NCBI GenBank assembly: GCA_958496175.1
Contig: OY292277.1
Coordinates: 23,578,282 to 23,642,281, forward strand
Direction: 5' to 3'
Source: Sisyra terminalis
Lineage: Eukaryota; Arthropoda; Insecta; Neuroptera; Sisyridae
Length of the DNA stretch: 64,000 nucleotides
Positions 39,101 to 51,600 of the stretch are shown here, in pieces. The position numbers and the translations under genes were made by a program. Under the pieces are notes generated by a model. The model saw nothing but the letters and a program-made list of their open reading frames with translations, was not told the DNA's origin and did no database searches. Numbering within the stretch: the stretch's first letter is position 1; the number at the start of each line of letters is the position of its first letter.

Positions 39101-40712
39101 AAAAAGAATAATTATTTAAGCTTTCTGATAAAGAAGTAAAAAAATTAAATTAAAAAAGAATTTGACTGAGACTTTGTTTTAATTATCAAAGTTCCCTCAT
39201 ATACCTTTCAATGTATATTTTTCAATTTAGAAAGAAAACTGTTCCGTTTTTTATTTGTATTTACTTTTGACGGGTTTGTTTGGATTTGTGTTGCAGAACA
39301 TACAACAATAACAAATTTATTTTATTCCACAAATATTTAATACACCACAAACTTATTTATTCATTTGCAACAATTGTTTACCTTACTACTTAACTTATAA
39401 CTGATTTATCACTGATTCATAATTGATTGATTAACTTTTTATTCTTGATTCATCAACTATAACTGATTGTTTTCCCCCTGCCACCTGTTAACCTTTTTAA
39501 AGCGGCTCAAACATGCTTTTCGATTAATCGAACTTCCAGAATCTTCCATCTCTAGCACATTATACCTGAATTGTTACAGTCAAGCCTTTTTTTTCTTAAG
39601 CCAAAAATCCTCAAAGAAACATCTAGATCATCATTCATCTCATTATGCGTGACCGCTCCTCCGTTATTTATTTTCACGATTCGGTGAGCACACAACAGGA
39701 CACCAGATGCAATGACCATGCATATACACACATAATTCCACACAATATGCTCACATACACTTAATTTTCACGTATGAAACAAAACAAATGAAAAAATTAG
39801 GGTTTTTCTCGATATTGTAGAACTATTTATGGAAGTTCTTAAAAATAGGATACTTAGAAAAAAAATCATTTAAAAATAAATATAAGAAAATCTGCTCACT
39901 TTGGAATTTACAGAATTAAATTTATAATTATTTATTTTTTTTTACGGAAAGCAAAAGTGTGAAAATATAGAAAAACTATAAAGTTTTATTGAAAAAAATA
40001 AAATAAAAAGATATCACTTTGGAACTTACATATTCAAAATGGATCAAAGTAATTTTCATGAAATAAAATCAGAAATCAAAAATGGAGAACAAAAAATTTG
40101 CTGATTTTAATATTCAAGACAGGTGAAAGTAGAAGTATTTATATGAAAAATAAATCAAATAGTCACAAATGGCAAAGTTCAAAAAATTTATTGATTTTAA
40201 AAAAAATAAATAAAATGTACTTAAACTGTTTTCCTCTTTTTTACCTAAAAAAGGGTAGGAAAAAATCGTTTCCATTGAATAATTTTTGAAAAATTTATGA
40301 CTTCAGGAAAATCTACAGTAATCGATTTGATATGACATACTTCTAATTTTAATTTGATATCTAGAAGTATTTTTTTTTAAATAATATGTGTAAATAGCCT
40401 AACTTTATAGCCTTGTAATAATTAGAAAAATATTTACATTATAATGCAACCCTTGCAACTCCACTGCGTACCAATATGCCTTTTACAATTAAAACTTAAG
40501 AGAAATGTAATGAATGTTTGAATTTAAGAATTTTTTTTATATTTCAAATATTTCAGACTACCTCAACCGCTTTCGGAGGGCCAAATCGTGACATTTTATT
40601 TGTAACCTCTGCATCTTTGGAGTCAGAAGCTCTCAATCCTGAGGGAGGAAAAGTTTTTCAAGTTACAGGATTAAACGTTAAAGGACCCGCTGGAGTTAAC
40701 GTTAGATTGTAA
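36178..40712 (+). CDS. RGN: Regucalcin-like protein C (SMP-30/gluconolactonase family)
   Basis: Exons are 36178-36550, 36614-36826, 37885-38060 and 40557-40712, giving 305 aa with every phase agreeing. Intron 1 (63 bp) is in frame and could be mistaken for coding, but the join LYFG-TMGPEP matches the paralogues and the insert does not. Ligands: Glu in LGEGPHWD, Asn in VSISNGLAWD, Asp in GLPDGMCIDDDGN; the Arg-x-Asn pair is in RINDGKCDPHGR. It starts MSSVQINPISKQLKLGEG with no signal peptide, so it is likely cytosolic. Introns 2 and 3 are 1.1 and 2.5 kb; introns 1 and 3 keep the phases of the other copies. Confidence 0.9.
38061..40556. other. Intron 3 of regucalcin C, one hAT-like terminus
   Basis: At 38806-38830 'cagtgtttcttaaccggtgt' resembles the terminus of hAT transposons, but I found no matching right end. 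Near 38280-38510 a GC-richer patch (ccacccggggcag, then gcccagggccatggccctcc) looks transposon-derived. The rest is AT-rich with nothing recognised. Confidence 0.4.
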
Positions 40713-41403
40713 AACATTATATGCCAATTCATACAACACTAAAAGAATATTTTTTAAAAAAATAGCTAATAATATTTTGCATGTTTTATGTACAGTAATC
40801 AAATTCAAAGTAATTAATTGTAACTTGGAAGAATGTTGTATGTTATGTAACTGACTTGGAAATATAAAATTAATTGAAATGTAGTCTTTTGTTGTTGTTT
40901 GTCTTCTCCCCACTTTTGTAATTAAAAACCTTAGGAGCAAATAATTATATTTTTACTATATTTCATTATCACAGTGATAGGTAATTACAGAGACATTTAA
41001 TTGCAATATTATCAAGAAATGCACAATCCGTTGCAGTGTAAAGGTCATTTGTGGTCATAGTAGAGACATATATAAATAGCTGAAAAAGTAATTTAAAAAT
41101 TGTGTAGTTCCCCATATAAGTTGAAATCAAAAATTTTAATCACTTTTGCTCTAATCACTTCTTCTAAGTAAGTTGGAAACTTTTAAATTAGCTGAAAACT
41201 TTTTTTTTCTGTTTAAATTTTTTTTTCAAGTATATCTTTGTGCAAAAACTGTATAGCAACTGAAGTGATAACGACAATTACTGTTCGCATAAAAATAAAC
41301 TTCCAAATGCTGACCTTTTTTATCAAAATCGCACAAAACTCATCATAAAATTTCTACATTCAGTCATAAAACAAACATCTACGAACATTTCAGACAAAAG
41401 ACA
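40713..41403. other. Spacer between regucalcin C and D
   Basis: Contains the 3' flank of gene C and the upstream region of gene D. A 'tatataaatag' motif near 41069 might be a TATA box. An acceptor-like catttcag near 41393, 11 bases before the ATG, could instead end a 5' UTR intron. Neither reading is firm. Confidence 0.35.
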
Positions 41404-43098
41404 ATGTCGAATGCTAAAATTACTGCTATCTCAGATTCTTTGAAACTGGGCGAAGGACCGTATTGGGACACCGAACAACAAGTTTTATACTATGTGGATA
41501 TTTACGACGACTGCTTCTACAAGTATAATCCAGCCACTGGAAAAACCAATGTGTGCCGTCTTCCGGGAGCTCCGGTGTCAATTGTTATTCCCGTCGATGG
41601 AACAAAGGATCAATTTATAGTTTCGCACGGCCGAAAAATTGTGCGGATCATTTGGGATGGGGAATCCGCAAAGCCGAGTTCGATTAAAGATTTAGCGGAG
41701 GTTGATAAAGTTGGAGAAGGAGTTTTCAATCGAATTAACGATGGAAAATGTGATCCTTTCGGGCGATTGTTTGCAGGTGAGTTTCAACTGTGATCACATT
41801 TTTAACAATGGGATTTTAACAATAAAAAAGTGACGAATTTATGCTTAGCCTCGTGGGATCCGGAACTAGGGTGATATGCTTTTAGAGACGCCACGTCAAA
41901 TACACCACTATATAAGATCAATTTAAATTTTATTTTTTTACTATTTAGTTCCTAGGGCTTAAAGCGACATTAAACTTAAATCTACCACCAGATCTAAAGT
42001 GACCAAATTTATAAATTTAAACTTTGGAACGCTATTTTAACCTCCGATTATTCAAAGATATTCTTAGAACTACTATTTTTTAAAATTCAAATCATTAATT
42101 TTTACGGTTTGATTATAAGAAAACGTTTTTCTTTAAATATTTTAAGCTTCCACTTCAATTAATTGACTGCTTCAGAAGTTGTATGATAAAAATAAATTTA
42201 TTAGAGGTAATCTTATAAATTTAGGATTCAAAATGAGTGGTAAGAATTAAGTCAGACCCTAAAAAAATTCGGGATTATGTTAGTAGTAAAACTATTAAAA
42301 ATCTTCACAATTGATAAATTTAAGTGTCAAGTATTAAAAGCATTTATTTGAATTTTTAAATGACCTTATAACCGAACTTCGTTACACTTTCAATTCGTCA
42401 CTAATTAAAATTTTTAATTTTAGGAACAATGGATGCCACTCATGATTTGACCCAACTTAAAATGAATAGTGGTTCCTTATATCGTTTTGATGCCCATGGA
42501 ATTGTACCTAAATTAGTGATCGACCAGATATCCATTTCCAATGGCTTGGCATGGGACTTACAAAAAAAAATGATGTACTACATTGATTCTTTAACGCATC
42601 AAGTCGACCAATTCGACTATGATCCAAAAACTGGAGAAGTTTGTAAGTTTTCTCCCACAGAAAACTTAGTTTTTAAATTATTCATTACTATTATTATTTT
42701 TAATTTAGCCAATCGACGTCTGGCTTTCGATTTTAAAAAGCATCAAATTCCCGGTTTCCCCGATGGAATGTCAATTGATGCAGAGGGAAAATTGTGGGTG
42801 GCCTGTTATTCAAGTGGTAGAGTCGTACGAATTGATCCTGAAACCGATCGTCTATTAGAAACGATCCCTCTTCCAGCCAAACGGGTAATACGATTAAAAT
42901 TTTAATAAAACCAGTGTCAGATTAATATCAATTAATTTTTAGACTACTTCGGTTGTTTTTGGAGGACCAAACTTAGACATTCTTTATGTAACTTCAGCGA
43001 GAGATGATACTCCAAGTTCCAACGGAGACGATGGAAAAGTATTCAAAATTACAGGATTGCATATTAAAGGATGTTCTGGAAGTAGAATGAAACTATAA
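41404..43098 (+). CDS. RGN: Regucalcin-like protein D (SMP-30/gluconolactonase family)
   Basis: Exons are 41404-41776, 42424-42642, 42709-42884 and 42943-43098, giving 307 aa. It starts MSNAKITAISDSLKLGEG, close to gene C, with no signal peptide. Metal ligands: Glu in LGEGPYWD, Asn in ISISNGLAWD, Asp in GFPDGMSIDAEGK; Arg and Asn are in RINDGKCDPFGR. The usual His after GEGP is Tyr here (PYW, where A, B and C have PHW). It is the most compact of the four genes, with 66 and 58 bp second and third introns. AATAAA lies at 43112. The stop is 84 bp from the stop of the convergent BCKDHA gene. Confidence 0.92.
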
Positions 43099-43182
43099 AA
43101 AAGACAATAGAAATAAACTATTTTTTTAAAGTTTTTTTAATTATAAATTTTTTTAAAAAATTAACAAATCAATTTTTTTTCT

Positions 43183-44667
43183 TCATTGCTTATATTTATC
43201 CATGGGGTAATATTTCCTATATTTTTCTAAATGTTTTTTCATTTGCAAATATTGTTCTCTGAAAAAAAAAAGTAAAAATAAATTTCTGTCAAAAATTAAA
43301 ATAGTTATTTCTTACTCTATATGCGGAGGCATATCACTATAAACATCCGTAAAAAGTTCTTTCCATTCAGGTTTTAATTTCTTTTCAGCTTTTGCAAATG
43401 TATCCATTACTTCTTTTCGAATTTGTTTTCTGAAATTCTGCTCACGATCTTCATCCCACAATCTTTGAGACTCCATATATAATCGCAAACGATTAATTGG
43501 ATTTACCATTCCTGCCCATTGGGATACTTCTTCAGCACTTCGGTACGCCGTACTATCATCCGAAGTGGAATGATGTCCAACTCTAAAATTTAAAGAACAA
43601 GTTAAAAAATATAATTTTAAAACAAAATACAGAAAAATACCGGTAAAGCATAGCTTCGATTAACACAGGTTTGTTTTCTCGCAATGCAAATTCTCTAGCA
43701 TATTTAGTTGCATTATAAACAGCAAAAATATCGTTTCCATCTACTCGAATAGTGTTAATTCCATAACCAGGACCCCGCGCTGCGATTCCGTCGCCTCTAT
43801 ATTGATCTTTTGTCGATGTTGAAATTGCATACCCATTGTTTCGACAGAAAAATATTACAGGGGCGTCCAGGGTAGCTGCCATATTAAAAGCAGCATGTGT
43901 GTCGCCTTCAGAAGCACATCCTTCACCGAAGTATACACATACTACACGACCATTTTTCTGTTGACGAAAACCGTAGGCTGCTCCAACAGCTTGGGGAATT
44001 TGTGTGCCTAATGGACTAGAAATGACGACAAAATTATGCTCCTTCGATCCATAATGAACGGGCATTTGACGACCTTTCGAAAGATCTTCACAGTTTGAGT
44101 AACATTGATTCATGCAGTCATTCAATCGAAATCCTCGCCAAAAAAGCACACCAACTTCTCTGTACTGTCCGTAAATCAAATCTTCATCATGCAATGCTGC
44201 AGCACTGCCGATATGGGAACCTTCTTCGCCAGTATTAGTCATATAAAACGAAATACGGCCTTGTCGCTGAGACTCATACAAAATTCCATCCATTATTGAC
44301 ACGGTGACCATGTCTTTGTACATTTTTTCAATAGTTGCTTCACTTATTTTTGGAAATTGTTGCTGGTCTAATATGTGACCATAAGCATCCATTATTCGAT
44401 ACATAGGAATTATTTCGTATGACTGTGGACCGGTAAACTGTAAATTTTGAGTCCATTTCGTTTCTTTGATCCCGGGAAACATGGGTTCAATAAAATTTGG
44501 AAAGTCGGCAACGGGAGCTGCTTTAATTTGTCTCGTAGGCCCATACTGTTAGATTTATACATAAATAACTTGGATTTAGTTGAATAATTTTAAACTATAT
44601 TTACCCTGAATTGAATGGAGCGAACCCTTGATAAAACTTCTACCGATTTTCGAGTTGGTCCAGACAT
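43183..44667 (-). CDS. BCKDHA: Branched-chain 2-oxoacid dehydrogenase E1 alpha subunit, mitochondrial
   Basis: Exons are 44605-44667, 43641-44545, 43316-43582 and 43183-43258, giving 436 aa (human 445) with agreeing phases. It is the thiamine-diphosphate-dependent decarboxylase half of the complex that oxidises the keto acids of Leu, Ile and Val. Exon 1 encodes an Arg/Ser-rich start ([20 protein letters not shown]), as expected of a mitochondrial targeting peptide. The mature part has [25 protein letters not shown], the cofactor motif from GEGCASEGD to CRNNGYA, and [14 protein letters not shown]. The phosphorylation loop [14 protein letters not shown] is intact, so control by BCKD kinase is likely. 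The last exon gives the usual C terminus, with [12 protein letters not shown]. No catalytic residue appears lost. It overlaps no neighbour but converges tightly on regucalcin D. Confidence 0.96.
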
Positions 44668-45640
44668 TTTTATTTTAAGTTTTTCCTATATTACCACACT
44701 AAAATGATAATTGAATTACTATTAAAGCAAACGTAATATTATTTGTTCATTTACATAGAGTTTTGTTAATGATATTCTCACAAATTTAAATATTGATTAA
44801 TTATTTTTACATTAAACACAATCAGCATTTATAACAAAGATTTCAAACTTAGAATTCAAAAACGTAATTCATTAAAAAATCACTTCGCAATAACTTTTAA
44901 CTAACATATGTGCCATCGGTGCTATCTTTGCTAATAATACTATTTTTTTAAAGTATATTAAAATATTTTTTCTTATCTTGTTTCTAATATAATTACGTTT
45001 ATCGTAATTATTTGGGGCTTGGAATACACTTATAAATGTAATAATATGATAATCACTCTCTTGCATCCATGCAGTAGAATATATTTGCCAGATATTATTT
45101 GAAATTATAAGTTTTTAATTTCTCAATTATTGTTGCGCTTAATGATAGAAATTTAAATATGAAGAAATATTGAAAAAGAGCAATAATGATATTCGGCTTT
45201 TAGTAGCCATCGTTAATTGTTTTTACAACTTTATAATTATAAATTAGATTTGTTTTATAATTAAATTTCATAACTTTCTTAAAAATGAAAACAGCAACTA
45301 AACAAAATTTGTGTTTAAATATTTCCAATTTCTTAAACGAAATTTTTGAAGAAGTAAGGCACCTCGATAATGGTTGACAAACTATTTGATCCTAAACTAT
45401 AGTATTATTATATCTTTATAATCGTATGATGTCGTAAGATATGGATTGTCTATTATCTATGGATATAATATCGATAAATATTTTCTCATGTTTTATTTTA
45501 ATTTTACGTTACCCAGGTTATTAAAGATGGGAAAACCGATTGCAGTTTTTCTCAGGAATCAATTCTTTCTCAACTTTTTCTATCTACAGGTTCTTTTGCC
45601 ACTTATCATCAGTTTTACAATCAAAAGAGTAATCCAAATT
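44668..45640. other. Upstream of BCKDHA, nothing recognised
   Basis: Presumed promoter region of the minus-strand BCKDHA gene. AT-rich, with no TATA box or repeat I can support. Confidence 0.4.
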
Positions 45641-45644
45641 ACCT

Positions 45645-45915
45645 TTGCCTAGTCAAAGCAGTCGAGTAAAAGATAAGAGCGATTTAGTCGAGCTATTAAA
45701 TCGAGTAGATAAGTTTAGGGTTTAAATCTAAAGTATGAATCAAGTTGTTATGTTGACTGAGTAAGTTGAATGAATGAATAAATTAAATTACTCGAGTGAA
45801 GAGTACATGAAGTGAAGAGTAATTAAAAATATGATCCTTCAGTGACTGAGTTGAGCAATTAAACCGAATAGATGAGTCAAGTAATTAAATTGAGTGAATA
45901 AGTCGAGTGTATCCG
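45645..45915. repeat. Degenerate tandem array of 'gagt(ga)a' units
   Basis: About 270 bases in which 'gtcgagtaa', 'atcgagtagataag', 'ctcgagtgaagagta', 'gagtcaagtaatta' and 'gagtgaataagtcgagt' recur at roughly 15-25 base spacing. It looks like a decayed minisatellite. The period is not uniform. Confidence 0.45.
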
Positions 45916-46338
45916 TTAAAAGGGCAAAGGGATTTCATGTCCTATGTAAGTTATAAACTCAACTTCAAATTCTTCTGGTATGTAAGATAGCTCACGGTTT
46001 TCAATGTAAAATTAGAAAAAAAAGCAAAATAAATATAAATTATTTTAACGAAGGTTATGTTATTTAAGATTTCTTTTATAATGTTAAAAATAAAATTTAA
46101 TTCAAGCTAATTCAAGCTTACTATAGATTGTTTATAGATAAGGTTTTGAATTGTTAAAAACAACATTTTGTATACGAATAAGCAACTTAGCGACTTTTTC
46201 AAACGCATATGAAGAATAGAAATTAATTTTTTGTTAAACATCCGAGTATTGTTTTTGGAATGGAGTTGATTTCTTCCGTAACTCTTTAAAACATTTGAGT
46301 TAAGTGGTAATGAGCTGTAAACTATTGAAGTAATCTAA

Positions 46339-46508
46339 AGCAGGCTATTTACGCTCCTACTTGCAATTCAACTAGTCGGACTACTAGTTGGATCGCCTAA
46401 ATGATCCGCTAGACATCCAACTTCCAACAACACCATTCACGGTCCGACTTTAGATCCAACTTCGAAAGTCGAACTACTAGTTGGACTTTAAGTCGTGAAT
46501 GGTCTGCT
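46339..46508. mobile_element. Young MITE with AGCAGGC termini, copy 2 (inverted)
   Basis: It starts AGCAGGCtatttacgctcc and ends cgtgaatgGTCTGCT, with TAA on the left and TTA on the right. It is the reverse complement of 11709-11883 with very few differences in the interior. 170 bp, no coding frame. Confidence 0.8.
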
Positions 46509-46557
46509 TTAGAAAAACTCATTTCCATCCAACTTTAACATATAGGAGCAATAATAA

Positions 46558-46724
46558 TGACGTCATACTGTTCAAGTTTGTATGCGTTTATGTGATCGGG
46601 AAACATTAACAACTGTAAAGCCGATGTTTCTCGATCACACTATATATAGTCAACATCTATAGCCACTAAGTTTTAAACAATTCACTATATCTAAGGGTAT
46701 TTCAAGAACTGTATGATCTAGAAG
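46558..46724 (+). promoter_or_regulatory. Candidate promoter and leader exon, perhaps of Pez
   Basis: A perfect CRE-type TGACGTCA lies at 46558-46565. A 15 bp inverted repeat with one mismatch (gtgatcgggaaacat at 46592, atgtttctcgatcac at 46624) leads straight into TATATATAG at 46641. A donor gatctagaag|gtaaat follows at 46725. This is the layout of a core promoter plus a short non-coding first exon. An acceptor ttatag lies at about 48625-48630, just before the Pez ATG, so Pez is the likely owner. The link is inference. Confidence 0.45.
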
Positions 46725-48642
46725 GTAAATCTTTTTTATTATTAATGTGTTTTTATCTACCTGTATCTATGAAGTTCTTTCCTTTAAATAAAAGATACAG
46801 TAAAATTATAAAATAAGAGTTATATTTAAAATTTGACCGAACCGTTATCAAAAGAAAATTGAAGCATTTTTCAAACTCCTTATCTTTTAGATGATAACTT
46901 TATTATGTTAACTAAACATTATGTTATTTACTGTGAATTCAAAACATATTCATCTTATATTTTTTATTTGTTAAAATAAACTTATACATTGCGTCAAATT
47001 AATATCATATAAAATAATGATTAATGGTCATGAAAAAAGATGGTACAAGTAAAAAAATAAAGAAAATAAAGGTCAAAATGAACTGTTTTTTCCAATGTTC
47101 CAAAAAAAAAATCATAAAAATCAGAATAATCTAAATTAAACTATGAAATAAAATCTTTGAGAATATTTAGACTTAAATCTATTTCCAGAAAATATAAAAA
47201 TAAACTTAGTGCAACCTAAAATTCATCGAATAATGTAGAATATTTGTAATGATTATTTTTATTTTATTTTTCTAAAAATATTCCAATAAGTCTTAATGAA
47301 TTTACTAGTTATAAATTATCAATGCTAGTTTTTTCGCTTCAATTACCTCATAATATTAAGAAAAAACCAAGCAAATTTTATTGCAAAATATTTACAGCAT
47401 ATGTTTTTTTATTAAATAATTTCCACATTGAAATACGTAAAGTATTATTTTTTGGATTATTTTCCGTCTACACTTGTTACATTTGTATAATTGCTACTCA
47501 CTGACCTTTAATTGGATGATGAAGATTCCAAAGTTTCTTCTTCTTTTAGTATTTACCACATATGTACGTAAATAATACACTTGATTTAAAAATTTAATAG
47601 TTCGTATATTGACTTTTTAAGCAAGTATGGATCTAAAAGATCCAGAGATTTATCACTTAAGCTGTTGTCCTTGGTTACTTAAATTGATCGTGGATATATA
47701 AAAACTATGAAACTACTTGTAATGTTGCTTAGTTTTTGTCAGGTTTTCGTTTTATAAAGATAAAAACCAATAAAAACAGATTTGAAGCAGACTTTCTCTT
47801 TTTAAAGTAGTAAAGATATAAAATTAAGATTTTTTTTAACCAAAATATCTATAAAATACAAAAATCTATTTAAATTATATATTTGATCAAAGAATTAAAA
47901 ATTAATTAAAGTAAATTTAATTAAAAAAGGAAAAATTTCATCTTTTTTAATGAATTTATTATGGATTTTAGACTCATTATGAACTTGAATCACTTGAATA
48001 AATTGCTCTTTAATTTTTGAGCGACTGAAAAATTCATTAGTGATTTTCTTTATTTTTAAATCAGTAGTATTTAATGATTTATTTGTGAAAAAATATATTT
48101 ATTTTCTCTCAAACATTTAATTTTTTAAACCTTTTAAATTTTGGTTAACCAAATTTAGTTCCAAAATATTTAAATAATTTGCAGATGTCGCCAGCGTCGA
48201 CAACGACAAAAAAAAACAATTCGTTTTATTTATGCATAAGATTCATAAGCTGAATGAGTTGAATCATATTTGAACATAACCAAATAAAGTAATGACAGTT
48301 TGTCTTCCTTTAAAGTTCAATATTTTCTTTTACATCAAATCCGTTTCTTTCAAACTTAATTTGTTTTACCCGAAGTTTAGTTAATGATTGAAAACACCCG
48401 TTCAACGCCAATATCAGCAAAATCTCACGTTCCCAAAAGTTGGTTCGTACAAAAATCCGTTAAAGCATTTCGGTTTCCACCCAAATGCTTTCCTCACTTA
48501 TAAATCCACGATTCCTAAACGTATCCTTGAAGATTTTGTTCAACATGACTCATCAGTGATTTATTCATATTCCAAGTAAATATTTGGTATTGCATGCTCG
48601 ATCCAACACTAACCCAAAGTATGTTTATAGGCCAGCGTCGAT
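46725..48642. other. Possible first intron of Pez, nothing coding seen
   Basis: AT-rich. A frame at 48388-48579 opens from a non-ATG codon and resembles nothing known to me. If the leader exon at 46724 belongs to Pez, this is its first intron; otherwise it is intergenic. Confidence 0.4.
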
Positions 48643-51600
48643 ATGCCTTTTAAATTGCGCTTAAAGAAATCGCGGCAGTACAATGTCGTATCTAAATCCC
48701 TATTTGTTTGTGGTGTCGAGTTGCTCGATGGTGGATCTTTGGAATGTACGCTTGGGTCGGAAAGCACTGGCAAAGATTGTCTGGATAATGTTTGCCAAAG
48801 ACTAGGACTAAACCAACCGGAATTTTTTGGGCTCCAGTATGTTCCTAGAAGTGCAGGTAATACCACTATAGCCACATATCCTTTCCATAAACGTGAAATA
48901 ACAATTTTATTATTCCTTAGAAACCAACAACGGTCCGCGATGGTTGGAAATGGATCGACCAGTTAAACGGCAGTTGGATAAATATGCCATAGGACCTCAA
49001 CTTCTTCTGCGTGTTATGTTCTATGTGACATGTCCTGTAAATAATTTGCTCACAGATGAAACGTCTCGTTACCATTATTTTTTACAACTGAAGGTTTGTT
49101 ATTTGTTATAAATTTCTTCTTTAATTTATTAAATTTCAATTCATTTCAGACGGATGTTATTGAAGGTAGAATTGCGACAACACCACAACAAGCAGTCTCA
49201 TTAGCTAGTTATAGCATGCAAGCTGAATTTGGAAACTATGACTCAGAGCGACACACACCAGAATATCTGAAAGATTTTCAGTTATTTCCAAAGGTAGTTA
49301 ATAGAAATGGACAAAACAATTTGAATAAAAAACGCATTTATCTATCAGACTTGTTCACAACAAACTATACCCACAAATTTTCGAACAAAAATCGATTATT
49401 ATAATTACAATATCTAATCAAAACCATATAATTTTAAGTATTTTAATCTTAGTTCAAAACTTGAACTTGTAAACTTCGGAGAATAATGGTGGAGATATTA
49501 GGTTCTAAGAGATAAAATATAGGTGTTAGTTTCTTTTTTCGATATTATCTTTTTTTTCTTTCAATCGCATATAAATCAAATGCAGTAAATTATTACTCAA
49601 AAGCATCTTTCAGTAAGTAGAATAGTCACTATATTACGTCATTGTCATTACTCATATGTGTACCATATAACAAAATTTTGTACACCATTCTGCGGAAAAA
49701 ATTAAACCCGATTCATCTAATGCAGGGGTCGGAAACCTGCGGCTCGCGAGTCTCATGTGGCTCTTTAATCCTAATCCAATGGTTCTTTAAATGTCAAACT
49801 CTAAGTTTCAACTGTTCAAAAAAATTTGGGCTCAAGTCCCTTTAACAACAGTCAAATCTGGCAACGTTGCATTTTTGAGTTTGTTTTTAATTTAATTCGC
49901 GAATAAGTCAGTTCACAATGAAAATTGAACCACAAAAGATAAATGTATACCATATAAGAACTGATTTAATAAAAAAATCGCGAAAAGAATAAAAAACAAA
50001 GTAGAAAATGACAACGTTGCCAGATTTGACTGTTGTAAAAGGGACTTGAACCTAAATTTGTTTTTTTTTCTTTAAATTTTAGTGATAATAACATGACTTA
50101 CTTTTCCCCAAAAAAGAAAAAAGAAATTTGACTGTCTAAACAATAAAGTAATAATAAACAATCCCGACTCCTGGTCTAATATGTATGGCTGCTAAAATCG
50201 AATAAGCGTGTTATATGCCAACGATTTTTAGATTGACTCATTGACTTCATCGAAAAAATCTATTTTGATTCTCTAAAATTGAAAGTCGTCAAATTTTTCA
50301 TGTCTTAATAGTTATAGAAAAATTTTGTTACATTCTTAACTAATTTCTTAAACTATAAAATTCTCCAAACAATTTCTGCTTGTCGAAATAATGTCTTGCG
50401 CATCTTTTTATATAATTTTTATATTTAGTTATTTAAAGATCTATTTAATATACAACCATTAGTTACCTTAGCTTATAATATTGAGACTTGGCAAAATGTA
50501 TGGGTAATTCTCATAAAACCTCGAAATTCTTGTCCTTAAAGTTTTTACAAAAAGTTAAGTGGTCTAGGATGGTATTTATTTCCTTGAAAAGAACACTATT
50601 TGGGCTAATGATGATGGGTATAATTTTTGAACCATATGAATATGTCTATAGAATAATAAATAAATAGTACCCAAAAAATCATTCCCTCACTATGTCCCAA
50701 GCTTAAGATTAACCCATTTTTTTACTTTTAAATCAAAAATTTAAAAAAAAAATGTTTGCGAATTTGACTAAACGATTAAAAACACAATAAATTTAAAAAA
50801 AAGTTTAAGTTTGGAATGAAAAGTAAAGAACACGTTTTCAAATATATTTTTTATGTGTCCCATGAAAAAAATCGTTCCCTCACACCTTTACTAACAATCG
50901 ATATATGAATGTATTTGTAATCATTGATGAACGTTTTCATCGCTTTTTAATTGTTGGCAATACTATCAATTATTTCACATGTAAGTCATCTTACATTATG
51001 AAAATTGTTTTAAGATTACATTTTCGCAATTCCCCCACATTGAAGAAAAATAGAGGTATTTAACATATCTTAATAATAATTGCATAATAAAGTAGGTTGT
51101 CAGAGACAGTAAACTTACAAAAAAATCAGTTGTAACGAAAGTTTATGTACCAAAATTTTTTAAGTTACACTTCATTTCCTCATTCCAGATTGAAACAAGG
51201 GATTGATGATATATGAGGTAATAGCTTTTAAACTAGTCGATTTTTTTTTATTTAGCTATTTAATCCTTAAATTCACCGTTTTTTCCTGTTTAAAGATAGA
51301 AAACACCATTCATATTGACTTTAGTGAAAATTATTGCTGTAAGTACAATGCAGAGATACAAGTAGTGAATTTTGACGGTGCAGGATAACAAATAACATTT
51401 TACAGAGGAGTATTATATCAACGTAATAATAATACTGTTAAGGCCCAAACTTTTTGCTCTCTATCAAACAACCGACACGATTCAATGACGATATAGAAGA
51501 ACTATTTCCTCACTTTCAAAATTATAATTCGTCTATTATAAGTTTACTTTGGGGATCACTATATTGAAAAAATCTAGTTACACAAATAGCACAAAATTGA

